Positions 9,308 through 17,777 of a DNA stretch of 64,000 bases are shown piece after piece. The stretch covers positions 11,195 to 75,194 of the forward strand of contig DXQT01000010.1 of assembly GCA_019411365.1 (NCBI GenBank). The letters run 5' to 3'. The stretch comes from Roseburia sp. GTDB lineage: Bacteria; Bacillota_A; Clostridia; Lachnospirales; Lachnospiraceae. A model generated the notes under the pieces. The model was not told where the DNA came from. It saw only the letters and a program-made list of their open reading frames with translations, and made no database searches. A program made the position numbers and the translations under genes. How positions within the stretch are numbered: position 1 is the first letter of the stretch; each line of letters opens with the position of its first letter.

Positions 9308-9328
9308 AACTCATATTCCTCCCTGACG

Positions 9329-9382
9329 TCATGACAGGGATCACATAATATTTTTTACCCGCTTTGCGCGTGCCTGTCATGA
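9329..9382. promoter_or_regulatory. Inverted repeat in the leader of the coiled-coil gene
   Basis: TCATGACAGG (9329-9338) and CCTGTCATGA (9373-9382) form a perfect 10-bp inverted repeat separated by 34 bases, just upstream of the ribosome site of the gene starting at 9307. It could be an RNA hairpin or a looped operator. No T-tract follows, so it is not a terminator. Confidence 0.4.
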
Positions 9383-9444
9383 AAAATGAATCCATTCATA
9401 TATCTTTAACATCGGCAAAACTGCACAAAATAATTACCTTCAAT

Positions 9445-10824
9445 TTACATGATATGACACATCCAGAGCGTTTCCGCAATGTTAACCATACAAAACAATC
9501 CCAATATTACTGCAGACATATTTAAGACCAGTACCGGCACTTCTTTTCTGATCTGCCTGCGCATCTGTCTGATACAGAAAAGACAGACCGCCATCAGAAT
9601 AAAATACAGGTAAATATACGGCCGGTCCGCCGATGCATAGATCGTCGGCGAAAAACCCATGACAATACCGGATGCAAGCCCGACACCAAGTATGGCAATC
9701 GTATAGAAATACGTTTCCAGCTTTTCTCTCATCAGGCAAAACAGTGCATAGGACATTCCTGCCACCGTCACGATCAAAAATATCACCGGGAACCAGTTCG
9801 CAGGATCTTTAAAATTCCATTCCGCTATCTGCTTTGGTATGATAAATATTTTTTCATACCACGGATGCCCGGTGCGGATCAGTGCATATCCAAGGATACA
9901 AAATACCGGAACAGATGACAGCAGCGTTTTTATCAAATTTTTTGTTTTCAGTCCGACCAATACGGCAAGCACGGCCGAGACGATCAGGAAAATACTGTTG
10001 ACCTGCGCAACAAAAATGCGTTCTATATTTGCAGCCCCCATATATATTTTTTCCCAAACGGAAAAGTATGCAAATTCCGGCATACGTCCTTCCACTTCCT
10101 GCATACTGCGAATACCGTTTCCCGGGCAGCGCAGAATCGTAAAAAGCGAGATCACATCAATGACTGCATATCCGTAGATCCACAGACTTCCAGACTTCTT
10201 TCTGCGCCAGCTATAAACCATGGCAAGAAACAGCAGCACCAGCAAAATTGCAGCAACCTGCTCCTGACTGCTGCAAAAAATACAGGAAACCACACCGCCT
10301 GCACCTTCATACCAGTGTACATGTCCTTTCTGTGCCAGTTTCTGTAAAAGCAGGGCAATGTATAATAACCCAAGAAGCGGCCACAGATAATTGACCGTTG
10401 TCGCGATCCAGCCTGCTGACACCATATCAGAAAATGGATAAAGCAGCATAAATGCACAGACAAGCCATTTACCTGCCGTTTTATTTATGTTACATTCCAT
10501 ATCCAGATATTTTTCCGGATTCAAGAATAATAAGCGGTATAATAATACAGGAATCAATGTAAAAACAATAATATCCAGTATCTTCCACAGCCATGGAACC
10601 TGTACCAACGGGATAAGTACAAATTCGATTGCCATTCTTGAAGACCATGTCGCATAGCGGTGTGCTAAGATTTCCCAGATACTTCTTCCATCCATCAGAG
10701 TCTGAAAATAGACAACATCATCCCCCGCAGAAATTTTAATGACCAGATGCCAGATGAGTGCCGCCACAAACACCACCACAAATGGAATATTTTGCCTGAA
10801 TACCTTTTGTATTTTTTCTTTCAC
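9445..10824 (-). CDS. Polytopic membrane protein, DUF6056-like
   Basis: 459 residues with roughly ten to eleven hydrophobic segments and a short extracytoplasmic motif AGDDVVYF after the first helix, followed by HRYATWSSR. The layout resembles GT-C-fold membrane glycosyltransferases and the DUF6056 family; no activity can be assigned. A paralogue is encoded at 24043-25437 with the same AGDDV and RYxTWxSR signatures. The start lies only 19 bases after metG on the same strand, so it is probably expressed from the metG T-box transcript. Confidence 0.75.
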   Translation of the reverse strand: MKEKIQKVFRQNIPFVVVFVAALIWHLVIKISAGDDVVYFQTLMDGRSIWEILAHRYATWSSRMAIEFVLIPLVQVPWLWKILDIIVFTLIPVLLYRLLFLNPEKYLDMECNINKTAGKWLVCAFMLLYPFSDMVSAGWIATTVNYLWPLLGLLYIALLLQKLAQKGHVHWYEGAGGVVSCIFCSSQEQVAAILLVLLFLAMVYSWRRKKSGSLWIYGYAVIDVISLFTILRCPGNGIRSMQEVEGRMPEFAYFSVWEKIYMGAANIERIFVAQVNSIFLIVSAVLAVLVGLKTKNLIKTLLSSVPVFCILGYALIRTGHPWYEKIFIIPKQIAEWNFKDPANWFPVIFLIVTVAGMSYALFCLMREKLETYFYTIAILGVGLASGIVMGFSPTIYASADRPYIYLYFILMAVCLFCIRQMRRQIRKEVPVLVLNMSAVILGLFCMVNIAETLWMCHIM

Positions 10825-10843
10825 TCTTTTGTTCCCCGATGTA

Positions 10844-12841
10844 CTAGCAGATCTCAGCTCCGCTCGGCATTGCTTTTTCCGGTGTCATCAGTGCAAGATT
10901 ACCCTCTGCATCTTCTGCACATAAGAGCATTCCCTCAGATAAAACTCCGGCAAGTTTTGCAGGTTTTAAGTTCACAAGTACCATTACTTTTTTGCCGACC
11001 ATCTCTTCCGGTGTGTAGTATTTGCGGATACCGGAAACGATCTGTTTTACCTGACTTCCGATTTTTACCTGGGAACATAATAATTTCTTTGACTTCGGCA
11101 CTGCTTCACAGGAAATGATCTCTCCGACCTGGAACTGCATTTTCATAAAATCATCATATTCGATCTCCGGTTTTGCCTCGATATCGATTGCTTCGCCTGA
11201 TTCCTCTGTAGTCTCCGGCAGCTCGCCAAGCGCCTTCTGCTCTGCCTCAAACTCTGCTTTCTGTGCTTCACGGATCGCATCGATCTTTGGCATGATCTCT
11301 TTTGCATCCAGACGTGCAAAAAGGATCTCCGGTTTGTCTGTCACTTTATTTCCATTCTCATAAAGTCCGAATTTGTCCAGATCATCATATTCACGCATAC
11401 CTGCATTCAGCTGCGCTAAGATACGGTCTGCTGTCTCCGGTAAGAAGCTCTTTAACAGACATGCTCCGATCGTGATGGACTCTACCAGATTATAAAGTAC
11501 TTCTGCCAGCCGGTCTTTTGCTGCCTCGTCCTTTGCAAGTACCCACGGTGCAGTCTCATCAATGTATTTGTTGCAGCGGCGGAATAAGTTAAATACCTCT
11601 GTGATTGCATCTGCAACACGCAGATTTTTCATCTTCTCTGCAACTTTATCTCTCGCAGATGTCACAACTGCCTTTAAGTCTGCATCAACTTCCTCTGTCA
11701 CACCTGTGCTCTTTACCACACCGTCAAAATATTTATTGCTCATGGAAATGGTACGGTTTACAAGGTTTCCAAGGATATTAGCAAGGTCAGAGTTGTAACG
11801 CTCGATGACAAGATCCCAGGTAATGATTCCGTCATTTTCAAACGGCATCTCGTGTAATACAAAGTAACGTGTTGCATCCACGCCGAATAAATCAGCCATA
11901 TCATCTGCGTAGATCACGTTTCCTTTAGACTTGCTCATCTTCTCGCCGCCCTGTAAAAGCCACGGATGACCAAACACCTGTTTTGGCAGCGGCAGATCCA
12001 GTGCCATCAAAAAGATCGGCCAGTAGATCGTATGGAAACGGATGATGTCTTTTCCGATCAGATGTAAGTCTGCAGGCCAGTTCTTGTTGAACAGATCACT
12101 GGAATTGCCGTCTGCATCGTATCCAATCTTGGTGATATAGTTGGTCAGAGCGTCCAGCCACACATAAACGACATGTTTCGGATCGAAATCTACCGGAATG
12201 CCCCAGGAAAATGATGTTCTGGAAACGCACAGATCCTGTAATCCCGGAAGTAAGAAGTTGTTCATCATCTCATTTTTTCTGGAAACCGGCTGGATAAATT
12301 CCGGATGCTCATTGATGTAGTTGATGAGTTTGTCAGCATATTTGCTCATTTTAAAGAAATATGCCTCCTCTTTTGCCGGCTGGACCTCACGTCCGCAGTC
12401 CGGGCATTTTCCATCCACAAGCTGTGACTCTGTCCAGAAAGATTCACACGGAGTACAGTAAAGTCCCTCGTAGGAACCTTTGTAGATGTCACCTTTATCG
12501 TATAATTTTTTGAAGATCTTTTTTACCTGTTTCTCATGGTCTTCATCGGTTGTACGGACAAAATTATCATAGGAAGTGTTCATCAGATCCCAGATGCGTT
12601 TTACCTCTCCGGCTACATTGTCCACATACTCTTTCGGAGTGATCCCGGCCTTCTCGGCCTTCTCCTGGATCTTCTGACCATGTTCGTCCGTTCCGGTCTG
12701 GAAGTAAACATCATAACCTTCCTGACGGCGGAATCTTGCGATCGCATCTGCAAGTACGATCTCGTAGGTATTTCCAATGTGCGGCTTGCCGGATGTGTAG
12801 GCAATCGCTGTTGTCATATAAAATTTTCCTTTGCTGCTCAT
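10844..12841 (-). CDS. metG: Methionyl-tRNA synthetase
   Basis: 665 residues. The class I HIGH motif appears as SGKPHIGNTYE near residue 20, zinc-binding knuckles as CTPCESF and CPDCGRE near 127-147, and the KMSKS loop as GGEKMSKSKGN near 300. The C-terminal EMAP/Trbp-like tRNA-binding domain starts near residue 565 (FMKMQFQVGEI). It charges tRNA-Met for initiation and elongation. A T-box leader lies immediately upstream. Length and domain order are those of Firmicutes MetG with the appended dimerisation domain. Confidence 0.97.
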   Translation of the reverse strand: MSSKGKFYMTTAIAYTSGKPHIGNTYEIVLADAIARFRRQEGYDVYFQTGTDEHGQKIQEKAEKAGITPKEYVDNVAGEVKRIWDLMNTSYDNFVRTTDEDHEKQVKKIFKKLYDKGDIYKGSYEGLYCTPCESFWTESQLVDGKCPDCGREVQPAKEEAYFFKMSKYADKLINYINEHPEFIQPVSRKNEMMNNFLLPGLQDLCVSRTSFSWGIPVDFDPKHVVYVWLDALTNYITKIGYDADGNSSDLFNKNWPADLHLIGKDIIRFHTIYWPIFLMALDLPLPKQVFGHPWLLQGGEKMSKSKGNVIYADDMADLFGVDATRYFVLHEMPFENDGIITWDLVIERYNSDLANILGNLVNRTISMSNKYFDGVVKSTGVTEEVDADLKAVVTSARDKVAEKMKNLRVADAITEVFNLFRRCNKYIDETAPWVLAKDEAAKDRLAEVLYNLVESITIGACLLKSFLPETADRILAQLNAGMREYDDLDKFGLYENGNKVTDKPEILFARLDAKEIMPKIDAIREAQKAEFEAEQKALGELPETTEESGEAIDIEAKPEIEYDDFMKMQFQVGEIISCEAVPKSKKLLCSQVKIGSQVKQIVSGIRKYYTPEEMVGKKVMVLVNLKPAKLAGVLSEGMLLCAEDAEGNLALMTPEKAMPSGAEIC

Positions 12842-12901
12842 GTGTATTTCCTTCTTTCTTAATGATTTGCTTGTTGATACTGTGGGTTATTTCATCTTAT
12901 A

Positions 12902-13305
12902 AATAAAAAAATCCCGTCCTCTAAAAAGAAGACGAGATGTTATCCCGCGGTACCACTCCCATTTACCGGCACAAAATGCCAGCCTCATTTCGATATCTCA
13001 CGGACTGCCCGGATACATACTGTACCGATGCTCATCTGCTGTAATATCTCCCGCTGTAACAGGCGGACCTGTCGGAACTTATCTGTCAATTTTAAACAGT
13101 TCAGTCCTGCCACTCCAAAGCCATCTTCCATCTATATCCGCCCGTTTCCTCTCAGCCTTATTCCGATTCGGTATTTCAGTTTCTGTGATACAGGTTTTCT
13201 TATTAAAATACCTGACTCACAACACCTTTTCCGGAAATATAGAAACTTCTCTGTAAAGTTCCAACAGATGTACTCTCTTTTTCATGGTGTTTTATTTCTT
13301 ACGAT
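12902..13305 (-). ncRNA. T-box riboswitch leader of metG
   Basis: The 669-base gap 12842-13510 is mostly this leader. Read on the minus strand it contains the T-box core GAGTGGTACCGCGG (12947-12960), then a terminator hairpin (12912-12937) with a T-tract, with the metG start 60 bases beyond. Family knowledge: uncharged cognate tRNA pairs with the T-box and the specifier codon and prevents termination. The specifier is uncertain: ATG triplets lie at 13122-13124 and 13129-13131, but I could not fold Stem I confidently. Confidence 0.85.
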
Positions 13306-13312
13306 TATTTTC

Positions 13313-13341
13313 AATCTAGCATGGAATGTGTAAAAAGTCAA
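13313..13341 (-). promoter_or_regulatory. Sigma-A promoter of the metG T-box leader
   Basis: On the minus strand TTGACT (13336-13341), a 17-base spacer and TAGATT (13313-13318). Transcription would start near 13305, at the 5' end of the T-box leader. Confidence 0.65.
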
Positions 13342-13510
13342 GCGGCTGATCCACTCTACTTTTTTTGCTTGCCATTCGAGAAGCGATCACTGCAAATTAA
13401 TATATTTTTCTCCATTCCTTTCATCATCAAAATATGCTACACTAAAAACAGTTTAGTCCCTGTCTGTCTGACAGGAGTATTTGCGCAGCATACGCAGAAA
13501 TGGAGAGTTT

Positions 13511-14812
13511 ATGAAAACAAAATCTTATGTAACAACCTTATTGAAGTTTGCACTGGCTTTTACTTTTGCATTTATTCTGCTTATTTTGGCAAATGTAAAT
13601 GTCGAAGCAAAGACTGCAACTGTCACAAATTTAAAAGAAACAGATATTGAGCCTTACGAAAATCCAGATATTACCATTACCTGGGATGCGGTTTCGTCAG
13701 GTGACCAGACCATCTATTATCGTCTTGAAACAAGCGAGGACAAAATCACCTGGAAGGATGAAGGTTCCTATTACGAACCGACTGCGAAAATACATGCTCC
13801 GTCCGGCAAATCTGTTTTTTATGCGCGTGTCTGCGCCTACACAGCTCCTTACGACTATGCCTATATAGACGATAAAAATCTCTGTGATATTGGAAACTGG
13901 TCTGACACCTTAAAAGTTGTTGCACGGATCAGCGATAAAACATCAAAAATTACAGGAACCAAAGCAACCGCTGCATCCCTGTCCTTTAAATGGGCAGCCG
14001 TTTCCGGTGCATCCGGATATAAAGTTGTATATTATCCAAGTGGTCTTTCCGATCTTTCCAAGGAACTTACCACAAGTACAAATTCCTGTACGATTAAAAA
14101 CTTAAAAGAAGATGGCTCTTATGCAATCTGCGTTTATGCCTTAAACAGCAATTCTGACTTTACGGCTGTTTCTAATACTTACACAGAAACCTACGCCACA
14201 ACACTTCCAAAGAAAATACGTGATTTTAAAGTGACAACTGCTTATCCCGGAGATGCCAGCTTTGAATGGAAAGGCATTAATGGTGCCAAAGCATTTCAGT
14301 TGCAGATAACAAAAGTTTCTGATTCCAAAAAATTTAAAAAACCGATTGTAAACGAAACAAAATTTTACAGTTACCTTGGAACATATACCAATTCAAAAAA
14401 AATCAAAGCAGGCACTTTTTATTCAGCAAGAGTCCGTTCCTATGTCACACTTGCAGGCACTAAGCAAAAAGTTTACAGTCCATGGAGTACCGTCATTACT
14501 TTTGGCACCTCGCCTAAAAAGATTACTGCAAAACAGTCCGGCTCAGGAATAAAGATCAACTGGTCAAAAGTTTCCGGTGCTTCCGCATATGAAATATACG
14601 TTTCCACAAGCTACGATACGAAAACTTTTACGAAAGTAGACACCGTTAAAAGTAAAAACACCAGCTACACCCTGAAAAAATTTAAAAAGAAAAAGTTGAA
14701 AAAAAATACCATGTATTACATCAGTGTCAAGCCGGTCTGCAAAGTCGGAAAGAAAAATTGTTCCACAACCGTTTATGTATCCAATCCTACATCAGTATTT
14801 TATAGCAAATAA
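13511..14812 (+). CDS. Secreted fibronectin type III-like repeat protein
   Basis: 433 residues. A signal peptide is clear (MKTKSYV, a hydrophobic run FALAFTFAFILLILA, then cleavage near VEA). The rest consists of about four beta-rich modules of 90-100 residues with fibronectin type III features: ITWDAVSSGDQ near 45, FKWAAVSGASGYKV near 165, FEWKGINGAKAFQL near 250 and INWSKVSGASAYEI near 355. No sortase motif, transmembrane anchor or SLH domain is visible, so it is probably released or loosely bound. GGAG lies 6 bases before the ATG at 13511; the open frame begins earlier at 13481 but lacks a ribosome site. The ligand is unknown. Confidence 0.8.
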   Translation: MKTKSYVTTLLKFALAFTFAFILLILANVNVEAKTATVTNLKETDIEPYENPDITITWDAVSSGDQTIYYRLETSEDKITWKDEGSYYEPTAKIHAPSGKSVFYARVCAYTAPYDYAYIDDKNLCDIGNWSDTLKVVARISDKTSKITGTKATAASLSFKWAAVSGASGYKVVYYPSGLSDLSKELTTSTNSCTIKNLKEDGSYAICVYALNSNSDFTAVSNTYTETYATTLPKKIRDFKVTTAYPGDASFEWKGINGAKAFQLQITKVSDSKKFKKPIVNETKFYSYLGTYTNSKKIKAGTFYSARVRSYVTLAGTKQKVYSPWSTVITFGTSPKKITAKQSGSGIKINWSKVSGASAYEIYVSTSYDTKTFTKVDTVKSKNTSYTLKKFKKKKLKKNTMYYISVKPVCKVGKKNCSTTVYVSNPTSVFYSK

Positions 14813-14846
14813 AAAACTGACCATAAAATGATTGATTGTTAAAAAT

Positions 14847-14908
14847 AAAACCGGATGTTTAAAAAATGCAAATCTCTTATATACATTTTTTAAGCATCCG
14901 GTTTTATG
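14847..14908 (+). terminator. Strong bidirectional terminator hairpin
   Basis: AAAACCGGATG with a TTAAAAAATG extension is mirrored by CATTTTTTAA and CATCCGGTTTT, giving a stem of about 22 bp with one or two mismatches. The rest of the 14813-15107 gap is AT-rich and shows only a ribosome site for the next frame. Confidence 0.8.
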
Positions 14909-15107
14909 GTGAATATACACAAACTTTTTTCTAACACTTGCCGTTTCAACTTTCCCATGTTACTCTACATTTATCGCAATTCAAATTTCATTTCTGTGAA
15001 ATTCATTTTCTGAATATCAGTCTTTTATGTCCCGGCAATTCGCCAGCTATTTCAGAAAAGTATTGTGAAAACCATTTTATTTTTTTATAATCAAAGGAGA
15101 ATATGAT

Positions 15108-15919
15108 ATGGGGAAAAACACACGAAAAATCCATCATACAAAACGGGTTTTTGTACAAAAGAAATACCGGGATGCGTTATTCCGTAAAATTTTCAGTGAG
15201 CGTTCTGTCCTGCTTGAATTATATAACGCGCTGAACAACACTGGTTACTCAGACGAAAAGGAACTTACTGTTTACACCATTGATGATGTAATTTATCTTG
15301 GCTACAAAAATGATGTATCTTTCATCGTTCGTGGAACACTAAATCTGTATGAGCATCAGAGTACCTTAAATCCAAATATGCCGCTTCGCGGGTTGATTTA
15401 TTTTGGTAAACAATATGAAAGTTACATCAAACAGCAAAACTCCCTTGCTTGGAATGTACCGCAAAAGTCTATAATATTAATTACGGACACAATAAAGAAC
15501 TGATGCTTCGGTGCAGAACGTTAGAGGAATACTCTATTTTGATCAGCAGAATCTATTCAAAGATTTTGGAAGGAATTTCTTTAGAACAGGCAATTGATTT
15601 CACGGTACAGGATTGTATTCATGATAATATTCTCCGTGATTTCCTCATAAAACACAGATCGGAGGTAGTTGGAATGTTACTGGAAGAATTTGATATGGAA
15701 GAGTATATTAAAATGGAACGCAGGGACAGCTATGAAGATGGAAAATGCCAATATCGTATACACGTCATTCACACGATGTACCAAAAAAATATTCCTGCTG
15801 AAAGCTGCATCAACATGCTGGATGAGGATGCTGATTTTGTAAATCATATCTACCAGTTATGCCAGCTTCACCCTGACTGGAACGACAGCAACCTTTTTGA
15901 TGCTGTAGAAAGCAATTAG
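15108..15919 (+). pseudogene. Broken Rpn-family nuclease (PD-(D/E)XK transposase-like)
   Basis: The first frame (15108-15503) starts with a good ribosome site (AAAGGAG) and encodes the N-terminal part of a Rpn/PD-(D/E)XK family protein, including LNLYEHQSTLNPNMPLRG. Near 15440-15460 the frame shifts and roughly 40-50 residues of the usual catalytic core seem lost. The second frame continues from YNINYGHNKELM to 15919 with the family's C-terminal region (CRTLEEYS, EFDMEEY). The residue before the LNLYEHQ motif, normally acidic, is Arg here. Such genes are abundant, often decayed, accessory genes in Lachnospiraceae. Confidence 0.75.
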
Positions 15920-15975
15920 ACACATCATATCATGAGTCGAGTCTCACTTTTTGTATTTTATAATAACATGATGTT

Positions 15976-16013
15976 GGGGCAGAACAGATCATTTCAGGTA
16001 TCTGTTTTGCCCC
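15976..16013. other. Stem-loop between convergent genes
   Basis: GGGGCAgAACAGAT pairs with ATCTGTTtTGCCCC across a 10-base loop. No T-tract follows on either strand, so it may be a weak bidirectional terminator or a 3' stabilising hairpin. Confidence 0.5.
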
Positions 16014-16054
16014 TCCAGTTTAAAAATCAATTCCTATCATGTATTTTTTGGCAC

Positions 16055-16414
16055 TTACTCCACATTTTTCGTTGCGATCACATCCACACCTGTCCCTGCA
16101 ACATTTTTCACAAGCACATCCCCGATGTGCACCGGGGCAGCAACCTCAACATTTTTCAATGCTTTGACACAGTCAAATATTTTTCCTTTCGGAATATCTT
16201 CTTTCGTCTTTACAGAAACCATCGCTTCGCTTCCTCCGGTGACTCTTACGGTGGAGGTCACGATCCTGGTTGGATTTGTTACTTCTTTTCTCGCATAGAT
16301 ATCACCGCGCTTACAGGTATTTCCCGTAACGCTTACGACTTCCCCATGTTCCATTTTTACAGTCAGCGGGCAGCCCATCGGACAGCCGATACAGATTAAA
16401 TTTTTCTCTTCCAT
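16055..16414 (-). CDS. DUF1667 Cys-rich protein of the glycerol-3-phosphate oxidation cluster
   Basis: 119 residues with an N-terminal Cys motif (CIGCPMGCPLTV) and a third group (GNTCKRGDIYA), typical of DUF1667. The pattern suggests an Fe-S or metal site. The family nearly always follows the two FAD oxidoreductases encoded upstream, and it probably serves as the electron-transfer or maturation partner of the anaerobic glycerol-3-phosphate dehydrogenase (inference from context). The start has GGAGG 7 bases upstream, supplied by the repeat at 16424-16490 that fills the gap from the previous gene. Confidence 0.88.
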   Translation of the reverse strand: MEEKNLICIGCPMGCPLTVKMEHGEVVSVTGNTCKRGDIYARKEVTNPTRIVTSTVRVTGGSEAMVSVKTKEDIPKGKIFDCVKALKNVEVAAPVHIGDVLVKNVAGTGVDVIATKNVE

Positions 16415-16423
16415 GATATACCT

Positions 16424-16490
16424 CCATTTTTGCGCTGCTTTTCAATGAAAACAACGTTTTCATTTGCATCTCAAGTTTGCGCGTAAGCAT
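16424..16490 (-). repeat. 67-bp intercistronic repeat carrying a ribosome site
   Basis: Starts directly after the stop codon of the FAD oxidoreductase. It reads ATGCTTACGC...AACTTGAGATGC, then the hairpin AATGAAAAC-gtt-GTTTTCATT, then CAGCGCAAAAATGG, which donates the ribosome site of the DUF1667 gene. It is about 93-95% identical to the copy at 5371-5437. Confidence 0.8.
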
Positions 16491-16491
16491 T

Positions 16492-17760
16492 TTATTCCCG
16501 CTCGATTTTCACTGTGATCGTCTTTAAATCCGGGTACTGCAAAAGCTGTTCTTTTGTCAGCTTGATCTCTTCCATCTCCCCCGGTGCCACAACCGGACGT
16601 TTTCTGTGAATGACTCTCTCATCATCAAAATAAGCGCTGACGTAACAGTTCTTGTATACACCGCCCACACGGAAACGGACTGTGATCTGCTCATCCATAT
16701 TAGCAACATTGATGGTTCCCGGCACCGTATACCGGACACCCTCGATCGGATTTAAAACAATGTCGTTATCTCTTGCTGCCTTCACGCCATCTGCTTTCAC
16801 ATAAGCTGCCGCATTTTTTCCGGCTGTCTTTGCTTCCTCGGACACGAAATCCACCAGATCATGCACATGCAGCACATTTCCACAGGCAAATACACCCGGA
16901 ATATTTGTCTCAAGGCTCTCATTGACCTTCGGTCCGGAAGTAACCGGGTTCATGTCGACACCCATGCCTTTGGAAATCTCATTTTCCGGGATTAGTCCTA
17001 CCGAAAGCAACAGCGTATCGCAGCTATATTCTTCTTCGGTCCCCAGAATCGGTTTTCCTTTACTGTCAACCTCAGCTAACGTGATTCCTTCTACACGCTC
17101 TTTTCCCTTAATGTCCACAACCGTGTGGCTTAACTTTAACGGGATTCCGTAATCATCCAGACACTGCACAATATTACGTTTCAGACCGCCGGAATATGGC
17201 ATTAATTCTGCCACGACCTTAACCTTTGCACCCTCAAGTGTCATTCGCCTTGCCATGATCAGTCCGATATCACCGGAACCTAAAATGACGACTTCACGTC
17301 CCGGCATAAAGCCTTCGATGTTTACCAGACGCTGTGCCGTTCCTGCGGAGTAAATTCCCGCCGGGCGGTATCCCGGAATATTTAACGCGCCTCTCGGTCT
17401 CTCGCGGCATCCCATAGCAAGAATGACTGCTTTTGCCTGGATCTCAAACAGGCCATCCTCACGGTTCATCGCCGTAACGACTTTCTCATGGCTGATATCC
17501 ATGACCATAGTATTTAATTTATATTCAATGCCCAGATCTTTCACCTGTGAAATAAATCTGCCCGCATACTCAGGTCCTGTCAGTTCTTCCTTAAATGTAT
17601 GCAGTCCAAATCCATTGTGGATACACTGGTTTAAAATTCCGCCTAATTCTTTGTCTCTCTCTAAAATTAATATGTCATCGATTCCGTTATTTTTTGCAGA
17701 AACAGCAGCCGCAAGCCCTGCCGGTCCACCTCCGATGATTACGATATCATATGTTTTCAT
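16492..17760 (-). CDS. NAD(P)/FAD-dependent oxidoreductase, second subunit of the glycerol-3-phosphate oxidation cluster
   Basis: 422 residues with an N-terminal FAD dinucleotide-binding motif (IIGGGPAGLAAAVSA), a CxxN-like active region GGILNQCIHNGFG near residue 45, a second nucleotide-binding motif (VVILGSGDIGLIMARR) near 155 and a C-terminal FAD motif (IPGVFACGNVLHVHD) near 290. It belongs to the pyridine nucleotide-disulfide oxidoreductase fold. Between the GlpA-like dehydrogenase and DUF1667 it most likely passes electrons from glycerol-3-phosphate to a pyridine nucleotide or ferredoxin (inference). GGAGG precedes the start, and the gap to the upstream gene is 17 bases. Confidence 0.9.
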   Translation of the reverse strand: MKTYDIVIIGGGPAGLAAAVSAKNNGIDDILILERDKELGGILNQCIHNGFGLHTFKEELTGPEYAGRFISQVKDLGIEYKLNTMVMDISHEKVVTAMNREDGLFEIQAKAVILAMGCRERPRGALNIPGYRPAGIYSAGTAQRLVNIEGFMPGREVVILGSGDIGLIMARRMTLEGAKVKVVAELMPYSGGLKRNIVQCLDDYGIPLKLSHTVVDIKGKERVEGITLAEVDSKGKPILGTEEEYSCDTLLLSVGLIPENEISKGMGVDMNPVTSGPKVNESLETNIPGVFACGNVLHVHDLVDFVSEEAKTAGKNAAAYVKADGVKAARDNDIVLNPIEGVRYTVPGTINVANMDEQITVRFRVGGVYKNCYVSAYFDDERVIHRKRPVVAPGEMEEIKLTKEQLLQYPDLKTITVKIERE

Positions 17761-17777
17761 GCTCTGGCTCCTCCCTC

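Noticed and set aside
9340..9380. GCGCAAAGCG in a leader as a c-di-GMP riboswitch core
   Set aside because: Only a short likeness; the second conserved block and the paired helices of the class are not present.
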